A stretch of 64,000 nucleotides of DNA, from contig JAKSXM010000247.1 of assembly GCA_022575985.1 (NCBI GenBank), positions 9,695,501 to 9,759,500 on the forward strand, read 5' to 3'. Below the pieces are notes generated by a model. It ran no database searches, was not told the DNA's origin, and saw only the letters and a program-made list of their open reading frames with translations. Below are positions 1 to 11,634 of this stretch, in pieces. The position numbers and the translations under genes are program-made. This DNA comes from Anagrus nilaparvatae. Its lineage: Eukaryota > Arthropoda > Insecta > Hymenoptera > Mymaridae. Position 1 is the first letter of the stretch. Every line of letters starts with the position of its first letter.

Positions 1-1000
1 TTATTCATTAAAAAGAAATAGCAAACAAAAGACTTAGAGTGCGATTTATTGAGTTATTGGGTTTATTCATTGAAATAATAGTATTGAATTTAGCAGAAAC
101 TATACTTCTCTTTAATTTTTTTTTCTAAAACAATCCTGTTTTATAGAAATGTTGGAATTTCAATTGTTTTTATGCAATAATAGCATTAAATTATTAGCAT
201 TGAATTTAGCAAAATATACCCAACTTAAATGTTTTCGAATATTGTCCGGTTTTATATAAATCTTGTAATATACCCCGCTTTCAATTTTTTCTAATAATAG
301 CCTGTTTTTTATAACAGTTTTAATTTCAATTGTATTGAAATATTAGTAATTAATTTAGCAGAAACTATACCTCACTTTAATTTTATTTTGAAAAGTGTTC
401 TTTATTATAGAAAAGTTGTAATTTCAATCGTTTTTATGCAATAATAGTATTGATATATTATTGTATTGAATTTATCAAAATATACCCAACTTAAATGTTT
501 TTGAATTCCGTCGTGTTTTATAGAAATGTTGTAATTTCAAATATTTTTCTGCAATGATAGCATCGAAATATTAGTATTGAATTGAACAGAATTTATACCC
601 CTCTTTAATTTTTTTTTTCGTTAACAACTTAAAAAGAGAAACTCATATTGATTGTCCAAAATTTAAAAAACATCTAAAAATTTTAATATATATTCTCAGG
701 TGTTTTATATATTAAAGAGCTTAAATAATTTCATTATAAAAGAAAATAGATATCGCCTGTATTAAACATGAAAAAAAAAATTTCGATAACATATATCGTA
801 TAGAAAAATTTAAATTGATAGTCCACAATTTAAAAAACTTCTAAAAATTTTAATATATATTGTCGGGTGTATTATAGTAGAAACTATACGCTATTCTATA
901 TTTTTTTCGAATAGTGTCCTCTTTTATATGAAAGTTGGAATTTCAAATATTTTTATGCAATGATTGCATTAAAGTATTTTTATTGACTTAAGCAGAGGCT
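1..1000. repeat. diverged satellite / higher-order repeat module, copy 1
   Basis: Tandem AT-rich monomers about 110-115 bp long, each with a TATAGAAATGTTG-like segment, a TTTTTATGCAATAATAGCAT-like segment and a GAATTTAGCA(G)A segment. They are more diverged than the array that follows. The left edge is cut by the window start. The same ordered run of variants, starting with the same AAAGAAATAGCAAA...GACTTAGAGT junction, recurs from about 13,503, so this is one module of a longer repeat unit. No coding potential is visible. Confidence 0.75.
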
Positions 1001-1269
1001 ATACGCCATTCTAAATTATTTTTGCTTAGTGTCCTGTTTTATATAAAAGCACAGTATACATATTTTTACAGTAGGACATCTCAAGCATTTTGTTGTCCGG
1101 GGTACCATGCGCGCGTTTCGCCTTTAGAATATATTTATCTTTTTCTATTATAGTTACCTCTTCTTCTATACGCGTGTATTTTAAATTTAAAAAATCGCCT
1201 TCTGCAAATGGCGCCAGCATTTCTCATCTGGACAAGCTATCCCGTGTTATTTTTTTGGAGTAGGATTAC

Positions 1270-2640
1270 TGTAGAAATATATATACTGTGATAAAAGTTG
1301 TAATTTAAAATATTTTTATGCAATGATAGCATAGACTATACGCCATTCTAAATTTTTTTCGATTAGTGTCCTGTTTTATATTAAATATACAACTTAAAAT
1401 ATTTTTTTGCAATGATTGCATTGAAATAATTTTATTGACTTTAGCAGAGACTATATGCTATTCTAAATTTTTTTCGCTTAGTGTCCTGTTTTACATAAAA
1501 ATTGTAATTTCAAATATTTTTATGCAATGATTGCATTGAAATATTTTTATTGACTTTAGCAGAAACTATACGCCATTCTAATTTTTTTTCGATTAGTGTC
1601 TGTTTTATATAAAAGTTGTAATTTAAAATATTTTTATGCAATGATAGCACAGACTATACGCCATTCTAAATTTTTTTCGATTAGTGTCCTGTTTTATATT
1701 AAATCTACAACTTAAAATATTTTTTTGCAATGATAGCATAGAAATATTTTTATTGACTTTAGAAGAATCTATATGCTATTCTAAATTTTTTTCGATTAGT
1801 TTTTTGTTTTATATAAAAATTGCAACTTAAAATATTTTTGTGAAATGATTGCATTGAAATATTTTTATTGACTTTAGCAGAAAGTATACGCCGTTCTAAA
1901 TTTTTTTCGATTAGTGTCCTGTTTCATATAAAAATTGTAATTTAAAATGTTTTTATGCAATGATAGCATAGAAATATTTTTATTTACTTTAGAAGAAACT
2001 ATATGCTATTCTAAATTTTTTTCAATTAGTTTTCTGTTTTATATAAAAGTTGCAACTTAAAATATTTTTGTGCAATGATTGCATTGAAATAATTTTATTG
2101 ACTTTAGCAGAGACTATACGCTATTCTAAATTTTTTTCGCTTAGTGTCCTGTTTTATATAAAAGTTGCAACTTAAAATATTTTTGTGAAATGATTGTATT
2201 GAAATATTTTTATTGACTTTAGCAGAAAGTATACGCGATTCTAAATTTTTTTCGATTAGTGTCCTGTTTTATATAAAAATTGTAATTTAAAATGTTTTTA
2301 TGCAATGATAGCATAGAAATATTTTTATTTACTTTAGAAGAAACTATATGCTATTCTAAATTTTTTTCAATTAGTTTTCTGTTTTATATAAAAGTTGCAA
2401 CTTAAAATATTTTTATGCAATGATTGCATTAAAGTATTTATATTGAGATTAGCAGAGACTATACGCCATTCTAAATTTTTTTCGCTTAGTGTCCTGTTTT
2501 ATATAAATGTTGTAATTTAAAATATTTTTATGCAATGATAGCACAGACTATACGCTATTCTAATTTTCTTCAATTAGTGTCCTGTTTTATATAAAAGTTG
2601 CAATTTAAAATGTTTTTATGCAATGATTACATTGAAATAA
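1270..2640. repeat. 115 bp satellite array
   Basis: Head-to-tail monomers. The anchor GTGTCCTGTTTTATAT recurs at about 1,366, 1,481, 1,596, 1,684, 1,799 and 1,914, giving a period of about 115 bp. Some monomers are shortened to about 88 bp by loss of the TTGAAATATTTTTATTGAC part. Conserved blocks are TATGCAATGATAGCA, ATTTTTATTGACTTTAGCAG and TATACGCCATTCTAA. The array continues on the far side of the Penelope-like insertion, at 4,266. Confidence 0.9.
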
Positions 2641-2781
2641 TTAAAATTTATAAAAAAAGTATAGAAAACTTTTTATGTTCCCAAATTATTAAATATAATT
2701 AAAAATTAGAAAAGGAAATTAATTTGATAAAAACTTTTCTATTTGATCGGATAGGAACTAAAATTATTTATTTAAAAAATT

Positions 2782-2833
2782 TTTTTACATCGACGTTTCG
2801 AGAGTTTGTACTCTCCTTATCAAGATCTAAAAA
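2782..2833 (-). ncRNA. hammerhead-like motif in left terminus of Penelope-like element
   Basis: Read on the minus strand: a TTTTTAGATC strand, core TTGATAA, a 6 bp hairpin (GAGAGT/ACTCTC with ACAA loop), GAAA, C, GTC, then GATGTAAAAA, which pairs with the first strand except at one position. This is the type I hammerhead layout with a minimal stem III, as reported for Penelope-like elements. The core departs from the CTGATGA consensus at two positions, so activity is doubtful. It lies in sense orientation relative to the endonuclease fragment. Confidence 0.55.
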
Positions 2834-3289
2834 GAACAATAATAAAATTTAGATAAAAAACAACAATTGTAAAATTAAAATCTAAAGTTATTTTTACCTT
2901 ATTAATTAAATTACATAGTATATTACAAGCTAATGTAAAAAATTGTATATTTTTTTAATCAGGTAACTAAACTTCTGTAAAGAAAAATTTAAAATTTTAT
3001 AGATTTATTATAATTTAACAAGAATTGAAAATTTATTTTTATATAAGACTTACTGATTTTTGTGAAAAAGTTATTGCTTGAGAAAAGGATCTCATGTCAA
3101 AAAATAAATATTTTAAACAAAAAAATGTTGAAAATTTTACACAATTAAATTATTAAATAATATTTTTAAGGTTTGTGACTGAACGAGTGTATTGTAACTA
3201 AAGAAATTTTACAGCTAATCGAGAGAGGAAAAAGAGGGGATAATTTTGAATAGAAATTGCGCGTAAACTGGAAGGGAGTGGATTGTTAA

Positions 3290-4095
3290 AATTATCGTGA
3301 TACAGAAAATCTATTATTAATTAAATTGATAGTATTTTTATAAAAATATTTTAAGTTTTGGGTATCATACATGCGGTTTAGTGTTTTTTTGTAGCTGTGA
3401 ATATGTATCATTTCTGAGAACAATCTTTTGTATGAATTTTTTTCAATATCTAAAATTTTAACCTTATTAAAATCAAATTTATGATTAGTATTATTTGTAT
3501 GAGTATGTAAAACAGAGTTAATGTTCTTTTTATTATGAGCTTTTTCATGTTCTTTAATACGTTTTTTTAACTTTCGTTTAGATTGACCTATTTATACATA
3601 TTCACAGTTTTGACATTTTATCTGATAGACAATGTGACTTTTTTCAAATTTATTTAATTTATCTTTACCTAATCTGATTCAATGATTAAACCTATTAGTA
3701 GTTTTATTAATAATAGAAATATTAAGATTTTTAAGACTATTTTTTATATCATGATTCAGGTACTTGTGATAAGGTAAAATTAACTTGTTTTTTTGGGGTT
3801 GGTTGTTATTATTATTTTGGGTTTCAGAAATATTGTCTCTTTTATTGCGCAAAGTTATTAATCTCTTTTTAATATATTTATTAATAAATTTTAACGGATA
3901 GCTATTAGATAATAATAATTTTTTTATGGTTAAGATATTAGAACGGTGGAATTTCTTATCAGCCAAAAGAATGCAATTATCTGTTAAGTTGTAAACTATT
4001 GCGATTTTTTGTTTAATAGGATGGCGAGAGTGGAAATTCAGGTATCTACCTGAACTGGTAGTTTTTCTGTGCCAATTAGTAAAAGCATAAGAATT
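3290..4095 (-). pseudogene. Penelope-like element linker and GIY-YIG endonuclease, broken
   Basis: The minus-strand frame starts with a WHRK..SSGRYLNFHS segment typical of the part just after the Penelope RT, then a lysine/asparagine-rich linker with YPLKFINKYIKKRL (open for 95 codons at 3,679-3,966). It continues as LGKDK, VYQIKCQNC, IGQSKRKL and KRIKEHEK, which is the Cys-containing start of a GIY-YIG nuclease, down to a stop near 3,290. At least two in-frame stops interrupt it: one just after the 95-codon stretch, and one replacing the residue before IGQ in the YIG motif. The RT domain is absent. It is clearly a relic. Confidence 0.75.
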
Positions 4096-4126
4096 ACTAT
4101 TTTTTATCTAAATTTTATTATTGTTC

Positions 4127-4178
4127 TTTTTAGATCTTGATAAGGAGAGTACAAACTCTCGAAACGTCGATGTAAAAA
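4127..4178 (+). ncRNA. hammerhead-like motif in right terminus of Penelope-like element
   Basis: Inverted copy of the motif at 2,782-2,833, now on the plus strand and antisense to the endonuclease remnant. Stem I strand 4,127-4,136, core TTGATAA 4,137-4,143, hairpin 4,145-4,160, GAAA 4,161-4,164, GTC 4,166-4,168, second stem I strand 4,169-4,178. Same two core deviations as the left copy. Confidence 0.5.
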
Positions 4179-4265
4179 AATTTTTTAAATAAATAATTTT
4201 AGTTCCTATCAGATCAAATAGAAAAGTTTTTATTAAATTAATTTCCTTTTCTAATTTTTAATTAT

Positions 4266-4690
4266 ATTACATTGAAATATTTTTATTGACTTTAGCAGAA
4301 ACTATATGACATTCTAATTTTTTTTCGATTAGTGTCCTGTTTTATATAAAAGTTGTAATTTAAAATATTTTTATGCAATGATAGCATAGAAATATTTTTA
4401 TTGACTTTAGAAGAAACTATATGCTATTCTAAATTTTTTTCGATTAGTTTCCTTTTTTATATAAAAGTTGCAACTTAAAATATTTTTGTGCAATGATTGC
4501 ATTGAAATATTTTTATTAAGTTTAGCAGAAAGTATACGCCATTCTAAATTTTTTTCGATTAGTGTCCTGTTTTATATAAAAGTTGTAATTTTAAATGTTA
4601 TTATGCAATCATAGCATAGAAATATTTTTATTGACTTTAGCAGAAACTATACGCCATTCTAATATTTTTTCGATTAGTGTCCTGTTTAAG
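4266..4690. repeat. 115 bp satellite array, continued
   Basis: Monomers of the same family resume directly after the Penelope-like insertion, with the GATTAGTGTCCTGTTTTATA anchor at about 115 bp intervals. From 4,690 to 5,020 the satellite is replaced by AT-rich DNA in which I see only a short ATTATATC-rich stretch and no gene. Confidence 0.85.
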
Positions 4691-5019
4691 AGAAGATATA
4701 CTCCTTATTTATAGTTTTAAGATATTCACGTGAACATCATGTATTATTATATCATGTATTATATTCTAAGATATTATAGATAAGATATAATCATAAGTTT
4801 CTAATGTATAGTCATAAGTTTTAGTAATAGAATAAACAGATAGAATAAAAGACCTTATTGTCGTTTCTTATTTTTAGGTAATATAAAATAATTTAATATA
4901 ATAAAATATATCATTTATTGTTAATTTGTAATTCTTAAAATTAAAATAAATAATATCTTATTTTTAGCAACACAAAGGTCGTTTAATTTACAAAACCTAA
5001 AAAAGATAGATAACGCATT

Positions 5020-7110
5020 ATATATATAAAAGTTATAATTTAAAATATTTTTATGCAATGATTGCATTGAAATATTTTTATTGAGTTTGGCAGAAACTAT
5101 ACGCCATTCTAAATTTTTTTTTAATACTCATACAGTTTTATGCAATGATTGTATTGAAATTTTTTTATTGATTTTAGCAGAAACTATATGCCATTTAAAA
5201 TTTTTTTCTAGTACTCTCCTGTTTTATAGAAAATTTGTAATTTCAAATATTTTTATGCAATGATAGCATTGAAATATTTTTATTAACTATAGCAGAAACT
5301 ATTCGCCATTTAAAATTTTTTTCTAATAGTCTCTAGTGTTATAGAAAATTTTAAATACTTTAAATATTTTTAAACATTTTTATGAATTTTAAATATTTTT
5401 ATGCAATGATTGTATTGAAATATTTTTGTAATTTCAAAAATTTTTATGCTATGATAGCATTGAAATTTTTTTATTGACTTTAGCAGAAATTATACGCCAT
5501 TATAAAGTTTTTTTTTTAAAACTCCTCGTTTTATACAAAAGTTGTAATTATAAATATTATTATGCAATGATAGTATTGAAATATATTTATTGACTTTAGC
5601 AGAATTTATTCGCCATTTAAAATTTTTTTCTAATAGTCTCCTGTTTAATAGAAAAGTTGGAATTTCGAATATTTTTATGCAATGATAGCATTTAAATTAT
5701 TTTTTTGATTTTAGCTGAAACTGTACGCCATTCTAAAATTTTTTTTAATAGGCATACATGTTTATGAAATGATTGTATTGAAATATTTTTGCAATTTCAA
5801 AAATTTTTATGCAATGATAGCATTGAAATTTTTTTATTGACTTTAGCAGATATTATACACCATTCTAAATTTTTTTTTAATAGTCTCCTGTTTTATAGAA
5901 AATTTTTAATTTAAAATATTTTTATGCAATGATAGCATTGAAATTTTTTTATTGATTTTAGCAGAAACTATACGCCATTTAAATTTTTTTTTAATAGTCT
6001 ACTGTTTTATAGAAAATTTGTAATTTCAAATATTTTTATGCAATGATAGCATTGAAAATTTTTTATTGATTTTAGCAGAAACTATACGCCATTTAAAGTT
6101 TTTTTTCTAATAGTATCCTGTTTTATTTAAAAGTTGTAATTTTAAATATTCTTATGCAGCGATAGCATTTAAATTTTTATTTTGATTTTAGCTGAAACTG
6201 TCCGCCATTCTAAAATTTTTTTTAATAGTCATACATTTTTATACAACGATTATATTGAAATATTTTTGTAATTTCTAAAATTTTTATGCAATGATAGCAT
6301 TGAAATTTTTTTATTGACTTTAGCAGATATTATACACCATTCTAAATTTTTTTTTAATAGTCTTCTGTTTTATAGAAAATTTTTAATTTCAAATATTTTT
6401 ATGCAATGATAGCATTGAAATTTTTTTATTGATTTTAGCAGAAACTATACGCCATTTAAATTTTTTTGTAATAGTCTCCTGTTTTATAGAAAATTTGTAA
6501 TTTCAAATATTTTTATCCAATGATAGCATTGATTTTTTTTTATTGATTTTAGCAGAAACTATACGCCATTTAAAGTTTTTTTTCTAATAGTATCCTGTTT
6601 TATTTAAAAGTTGTAATTTTAAATATTTTTATGCAGCGATAGCATTTAAATTTTTTTTTATTTTAGCTGAAACTGTCCGCCATTCTAAAATTTTTTTTAA
6701 TAGTCATACATTTTTAGCAACGATTATATTGAAATATTTTTGTAATTTCTAAAATTTTTATGCTATGATAGCATTGAAATTTTTTTATTGATTTTAGCAG
6801 AAACTATACGCTATTTAAAATTTTTTTCTAATAGTATCCTGTTTTATTTAAAAGTTGTAATTTCAAATTTTTTTATGCAATGATTGCATTGAAAAATTTT
6901 TGTAATTTTAAATATTTTTATGCAATGATAGCATTGAAATTTTTTTATTGTCTTTAGCAGAAATTATACGCCATTTTAAATTTTTTTCTAATAGTGCCCT
7001 GTTTTATATGAAAATTGTATTTTTAAATATTTTTATGCAATGATTGCATTGCAATATTATTAATGACTTTAGCGTAAACTATACGCCATTATAAATTTTT
7101 TTCTAATAGT
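5020..7110. repeat. satellite array, second variant set
   Basis: Same monomer family in a different sub-variant, with TTTAAAATTTTTTTCTAATAGTC and CTCCTGTTTTATAGAAAATT blocks. Many monomers carry internal partial duplications of the ATTTCAAATATTTTTATGCA segment. A larger repeat is visible because the blocks around 5,700-6,200 and 6,230-6,730 have the same order of variants. No genes. Confidence 0.85.
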
Positions 7111-7113
7111 CTA

Positions 7114-7361
7114 CACACCAAACCTAAAAGAGTTTTTTGTTACGCAGAAAAGATTTAATGTTTATTTAATTCTTTAGAGAGGAATTATTTCGAGGTTAAT
7201 TCTTTTAAAAAAATTTATTTTTGTTTTTATTCTGTTCAAAAAGAATTAAAACAAAAGTAAGTATTTTTAAAAGAATTAACCTCAAAATAATTCCTCTCTA
7301 AAGAAATAAATAAACATTAAATCTTTTCTGCGTAACAAAAAACTCTTTTAGGTTTGGTGTG
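7114..7361. mobile_element. 248 bp fold-back MITE with TA target duplication
   Basis: The ends CACACCAAACCTAAAAGAG and CTCTTTTAGGTTTGGTGTG are inverted, and the complementarity continues inward for roughly 100 bp on each side. A short loop sits around 7,210-7,255. The flanking dinucleotide TA occurs on both sides (7,112-7,113 and 7,362-7,363), as expected for a Tc1/mariner/pogo-type non-autonomous element. It sits in a satellite monomer. No coding content. Confidence 0.75.
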
Positions 7362-7464
7362 TATTATTTGGTTTTTTATATGAAAATGTTATATTTCATT
7401 ATATAAAAAAATTAGATCTCAGCTGTCCTAAATATGAAATAATGAAAAATTCAAAAAATTAGAC

Positions 7465-8890
7465 TCTAAGTCGTTTTTTTGATATTTCTCTTTAATGAAT
7501 AAATGAAATCAAAAAAAAAAAAAAAAAAAAAAAAAAATTGCAGTAGAAAAGTGTTTAATAAATACAAAGCAACATGGTTTTTACGTTTTGGTACAACCTA
7601 TTTCAAGATCTGAAGTGATGAAAATGACCACTTTTGATTTTTAAAATTTTGAAGTTCTTAGCTTCAAACAGTTGTAACTATGAGCTAACCGTGAGCTCAA
7701 ATTAAAGAAAAAAAACGTTAAATCGATAGCATATTTTTCAAGGAATAATTTGCACTAAAGCTTGTCTCAAAAAATTTCTTAGATCCTGAAAAAATCAGTT
7801 TTAGTGAAAAAAAAAGAAATTATTTAGTATTTTCGACCACTAACTTCTGTTATTGATTTCTCGAAATTATTTAAATATTTTTTAAAAATTAAAAAAGGCT
7901 CTGGAGGTATTTCTTTAAAGATTACTTTAAAACCACTTTCATGTATGTTCGTCTGTACAATTCTTCATTAATGCGTGTCCAATAAAATCAAAAATAGTCA
8001 ATTTTTTCAATTATTTCGTTTTAATATATATAGGATATATGAAAAAACTTTATAAAAAATTTCAATCTATATTGTCGGGTGTTTTATGTATGAAAAAAAA
8101 AAAAAAATTCACGAAATAAGAAAACGGATATCGGCTGTCCTAAACATGAAAAACCCAAAATTCAAAAAATTTGACTAAGTCGTTTTCTTGCTATTTCTCT
8201 TTAATGAATGCATTAAATAAAAAACCAAAAAAAGTGGTTTTAGAAAAGTGCTTAATAAATACAAAGCAATTTGGTTTTTACATTTTGATACAAACCATTT
8301 TAAGTTATCAAGTGGCGAAAATGACAACTTTTTGAGTTTTCAAATTTAAACTTCTTAGCTTCAAACAGTTGTAACTCTTAATCGAGAGCTCAAATTAAAA
8401 AAAAAAAAAAACGTCAATTCGATAGCATTTTCTCCAAGGAATAATTTGCACTTAAGCTCATTTTGAAAAACCCCTTAGGGTCGCTCAAAAAAAACGTAAC
8501 GCCCTTTTTCTGAAATTTCGGATACCCCAGTATCCAGAGTAACGCTTATTTAGAAAATTGTCCGAAGACTTTTAACGGACCGTAACATTTAAAAGACTCA
8601 CCCACCTACCCTATCAGCGTTACGTAATTTTTGAACTTCCCCTTAGATTCTGAGAAAAATCAGTTTTAGTAAAAAAAAATTAAATTTTTTTATGTTTTCG
8701 ACCACTAACTTCTGAAATTGATATCTCAAAATCTTTTGAATATTTTTACAAATAAAAAAAACGGCTGGGGATAATTCTTTTAAAGATTAATTTAAAACAA
8801 CTTTCATGTATTTTCGTCCATACAGCTCTTCATAAATTAGTGCTGAATAATATTAAAAATAATCAATTTTTTCGATTATTTCAGTTTAAT
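7465..8890 (+). repeat. ~700 bp dispersed repeat, two tandem copies
   Basis: The stretch from TATTTCTCTTTAATGAAT through ATTTGCACT(T)AAGCT to a CATTTTAATATATA-like end occurs at about 7,480-8,040 and again at about 8,190-8,890. The second copy is lengthened by the MITE at 8,478. A 32-base A run lies at 7,507-7,538. Further copies are at 19,885-20,435 (direct) and 13,262-13,502 (inverted). No reading frame is preserved among copies, so it is a non-coding repeat of unknown class. Confidence 0.75.
8478..8642. mobile_element. 165 bp PIF/Harbinger-type MITE
   Basis: Terminal inverted repeats GGGTCGCTCAAAAAAAACGT and, on the other strand, GGGGAAGTTCAAAAATTACG, both followed by GTAACGC-like sequence. 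It is flanked by TTA on both sides (8,475-8,477 and 8,643-8,645). Other copies of the host repeat (near 7,776 and 20,186) lack the element and read straight through CTTAGAT or TTTAGAT, which supports a 3 bp TTA duplication. A 3 bp TWA target duplication is the PIF/Harbinger signature. No coding content. Confidence 0.7.
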
Positions 8891-9300
8891 ATATATACTA
8901 GCTGATTGGCCTCGCGATGCTCGGCTTAACCAAATAAAAACTCTTGTGCATTAATTTTTTTATATTTTAATCATATTTAGTTAATTATAATAAATTTAAT
9001 CATACGTGATTTAAATGCAATTTAATTTTATTTAAAAATGAATGAGAACAGAATTAATTTTATACTTCTAAAATTAACAAAAAAATTTTATAATTCATAT
9101 TAAGAAAAAGTTACATGATTATTTATAAATATTTATAACTAATGAGGTATATTTTATAACATAAATAATTATTGATAATAAATAATAATTGAAAATAAAA
9201 TATAGTGATATGCAGCTTTTTAACAAAATTTCCAGTTTTTTTCATATTGTAGATAATTAATATTTAAATATTTTCTATTTTCATATTCATCACAACTGAT
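8891..9300. other. AT-rich spacer without a gene
   Basis: It starts with a short GC-richer stretch (GCTGATTGGCCTCGCGATGC, about 8,903), then continues as plain AT-rich DNA. I see no reading frame, tRNA or inverted repeat here. Confidence 0.5.
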
Positions 9301-10513
9301 ATTTTTTTTTTTTTTTTTTTTTTTTATTAAAAATTTTATTGTATAAATGTTATACAAAGTTTAGTAGTACAGTTGTTTTTACATATATGCGTATCACATG
9401 AAGTTATATAAAACTATAGAAAAAATAAAATTTAATTAAAAACATAATAATTGTAACTAAATAAATTCAAACAAAAAATAATTAATAATTCAACTTAAGC
9501 TAAATTAGGGAATAAGGAAAGGTGAAAAGAAAGGAAACAGTTTACGGAAAAATTTAAAGTTGAGTAGAAAGTTAAAGATGAGGGGTTAATAGGGAGATAC
9601 CCGATTCTCGTGCATCAATTTCTAGTAGATATTTATGTAGATTAGCTTTAAAAGAGCTAATAGTAGACGAGAATCGAATATTTTCAGGAATTGAATTCCA
9701 GAAGGAGATCATGTAGATCAAAGAGGAATTGCTATATAGGGGATTTTTCGTGAGTTCAACTTTTAGGTGAGGTCTGTTTTTGGGACGCAACTCACGAGCT
9801 GGCTTGTAAATATTGACTTTAGATTTTAAATACTCCGGTTTGCCGTTCTGCAAGATATTGTAGATATGTGAGGCACAGAGATATTTAGCCCTTAGATTAA
9901 CATTGAGCCAACCTAACGTAATCCTGGCAGGAGAAGTACTTAAGGGATATTTTATGTCACAAACATAACGAACTGCTGCATTTTGCAGCTTTTGAAGCCT
10001 TGCGTATTGATATTCGGGAAGGTTTCCTACTGGGAACATAAAGTAATCCAGTAAGGGAAAGACAAGGGCAGAGGCTAACTGCTTACGAAGGTTTTTAGTG
10101 ACTAGGTTTTTAAAGTACCTTAATCTATACAAGGAATAGTTTACCGTTTTTACTACATGATTAAGATGAGTATTCCATATCATATCAAAGTCATAAAAAA
10201 TACCAAGATTATTTACTGATTTAGAAAGTTTAATATTTACTCCACCAAAATAAAATGAGTTGTTGGAATTATAAAAATCATTAACATTTTTACCGAACAG
10301 AATTATTTTTTTTTTATCTTTGTTTATGACAAAGTTATTTAAAGAAGACCATAGTTCGATTTCCTTAATATCATTTTGAAGCAAAGAAAAGCCAAGATCA
10401 AAATCTTTATATGGAATTTGAATATAAATTTGCAGGTCGTCAGCAAAAAGAAGCCTTTTTGAATAAACTATTCTGGTACCTATATCATTTAGATAATTTA
10501 GAATTGTAGACAA
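9301..10513 (-). mobile_element. 5'-truncated Jockey/CR1-like non-LTR retroposon
   Basis: Minus-strand retroposon ending in AATAAAAA plus a poly(A) of more than 20 bases (plus-strand T run at 9,301-9,325). It includes the C-terminal part of a reverse transcriptase and a 3' UTR of about 250 bp. The 5' end stops abruptly in a 168 bp satellite monomer near 10,510, the usual 5' truncation. A target duplication is not obvious. Confidence 0.75.
9572..10513 (-). CDS. non-LTR reverse transcriptase, C-terminal fragment
   Basis: 313 codons, open. Residues 20-30 hold LLFADDLQIY, the catalytic F/YADD box of Jockey/CR1-type reverse transcriptases. After it come the thumb region (NLGIFYDFDMIWNTHLNHVV, about 102-121) and the conserved C-terminal segment with FPLLDY, LQKLQNAAVRYV and SFWNSIPENIR motifs. 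The RT motifs N-terminal of the FADD box, and the endonuclease, are absent, so the apparent start codon is not a real one. It is a remnant open by recency rather than a working protein. It resembles the RT at 48.7 kb. Confidence 0.8.
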   Translation of the reverse strand: MSTILNYLNDIGTRIVYSKRLLFADDLQIYIQIPYKDFDLGFSLLQNDIKEIELWSSLNNFVINKDKKKIILFGKNVNDFYNSNNSFYFGGVNIKLSKSVNNLGIFYDFDMIWNTHLNHVVKTVNYSLYRLRYFKNLVTKNLRKQLASALVFPLLDYFMFPVGNLPEYQYARLQKLQNAAVRYVCDIKYPLSTSPARITLGWLNVNLRAKYLCASHIYNILQNGKPEYLKSKVNIYKPARELRPKNRPHLKVELTKNPLYSNSSLIYMISFWNSIPENIRFSSTISSFKANLHKYLLEIDARESGISLLTPHL

Positions 10514-11079
10514 TCAATATGAATTTTACTATAGAGTGAAATTTTTATAATTTTTTATTTTTCAATTAATAGTACAGCCGATATCCATTTTACTCTATGG
10601 TGACATTTTTGGGATTTTCCATATATAAAACAACTAACAATATAGATTGAAATTTTTGCTGTTTTTTTATATTTTAGACAATCAATATGAATTTTACTCT
10701 GGAGTGAAATATTTATTATTTTTTTTTTTTTCATAAATAGGACAGAAGATGTCTATTTTACTCTATAGTGAAATTTTTTGGGTTTTTTCATATATAAAAC
10801 AGTCAACAATATAGATTGAAATTTTTTCAGTTTTTTCATATTGTCGACAATCAATATGAATTTTACTATCGAGTGAAACTTTTATAATATTTTTTATAAA
10901 CTTTTATAATTTTTATAATGTTTTCATAAATAGGACAGCCGATATCTATTATACTCTAAATATGGTGAAATTTTTGAGTTCATATATAAAACAACTAACA
11001 TTATAGATTGAAATTTTTGCTGTTCTTTTATATTGCAGAGAATCAATATTAATTTTACTCTAGAGTGAAATATTTATGA

Positions 11080-11275
11080 TTTTGGTTCCTCATAGAGGAC
11101 CCATTGTTTTAGGTAAAATTTTAATTTCTAATTTTTTGACATATACGCACGCTTTGAGACCTCAGGATTCTAAAAAACCAGTTTTTAAAAAAATTATGTA
11201 TGTGTGTGTGTTAGTGTATGTATGTATGTATGTTTGTAGCACTGTCACCGGTGATATTTCACAACCAGTATGACA
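11080..11275 (+). repeat. dispersed repeat with TG/AC microsatellite core
   Basis: The block from GGTTCCTCAT(A/T)GAGGA through a TGTGTGTGTTAGTGTATGT core to GGTGATATTTCACAACCA is matched in inverted orientation at about 25,340-25,515, where TGGTTGTGAAATATCAC and GGTTCCTCATTGAGGAACC are recognisable. It is a non-coding dispersed family, probably a MITE with an internal microsatellite. Confidence 0.55.
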
Positions 11276-11634
11276 TTAAGACCTATTTTTTTTATAAAAT
11301 TTTTTTCACCAAAAAATCTCCAGGTATTTTTTTTTTTTTTTAATTTGGATGTAATGCCTCATTTTTATCTACGCAAGTAAATTTTTGTAGTTTTTTCATA
11401 TTGTAAACAGCTAATATAAACTTTACTATACAATTAAATTTTTAAAATTTTTGTTTTTTTTATTCTTAGGACTGCCGATACCTATCTTATTTCATAATGA
11501 AATTTTTTGAGTTTTTTCATATATATAAATAGCCGACAATATACATGGTAAATTTTTTAGTTTTTTCATATTGTATACCGCCAATGTGAATTTTACCATA
11601 CAGTTAAATATTTCTATTTTTTTTTTCATTCTTA

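Larger units (their letters stand above)
2692..4268 (-). mobile_element. 5'-truncated Penelope-like element with inverted termini
   Basis: A retroelement fragment inserted in the satellite. Its two ends are inverted copies of about 165 bp (2,692-2,860 and 4,103-4,268), beginning AATATAATTAAAAATTAG. Between them, on the minus strand, lie the linker and GIY-YIG endonuclease part of a Penelope-like element protein; the reverse transcriptase core is missing. Satellite sequence with a shared TTACATTGAAAT stretch flanks both sides, compatible with a target duplication, although about 50 bp of unexplained DNA separates the left copy from the inverted terminus. Inverted terminal tails are known for Penelope elements. 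Both termini hold a hammerhead-like motif, listed separately. Confidence 0.75.

Noticed and set aside
1026..1220. 64-codon frame with a GC-richer segment at 1,085-1,215
   Set aside because: The segment interrupts the satellite and might be a small insertion, but the peptide has no recognisable domain and no second copy was found in the window; not enough to call a gene.
1270..2640. CRISPR-like array (regular repeats)
   Set aside because: The whole unit is repeated with no unique spacers; it is a eukaryotic satellite.
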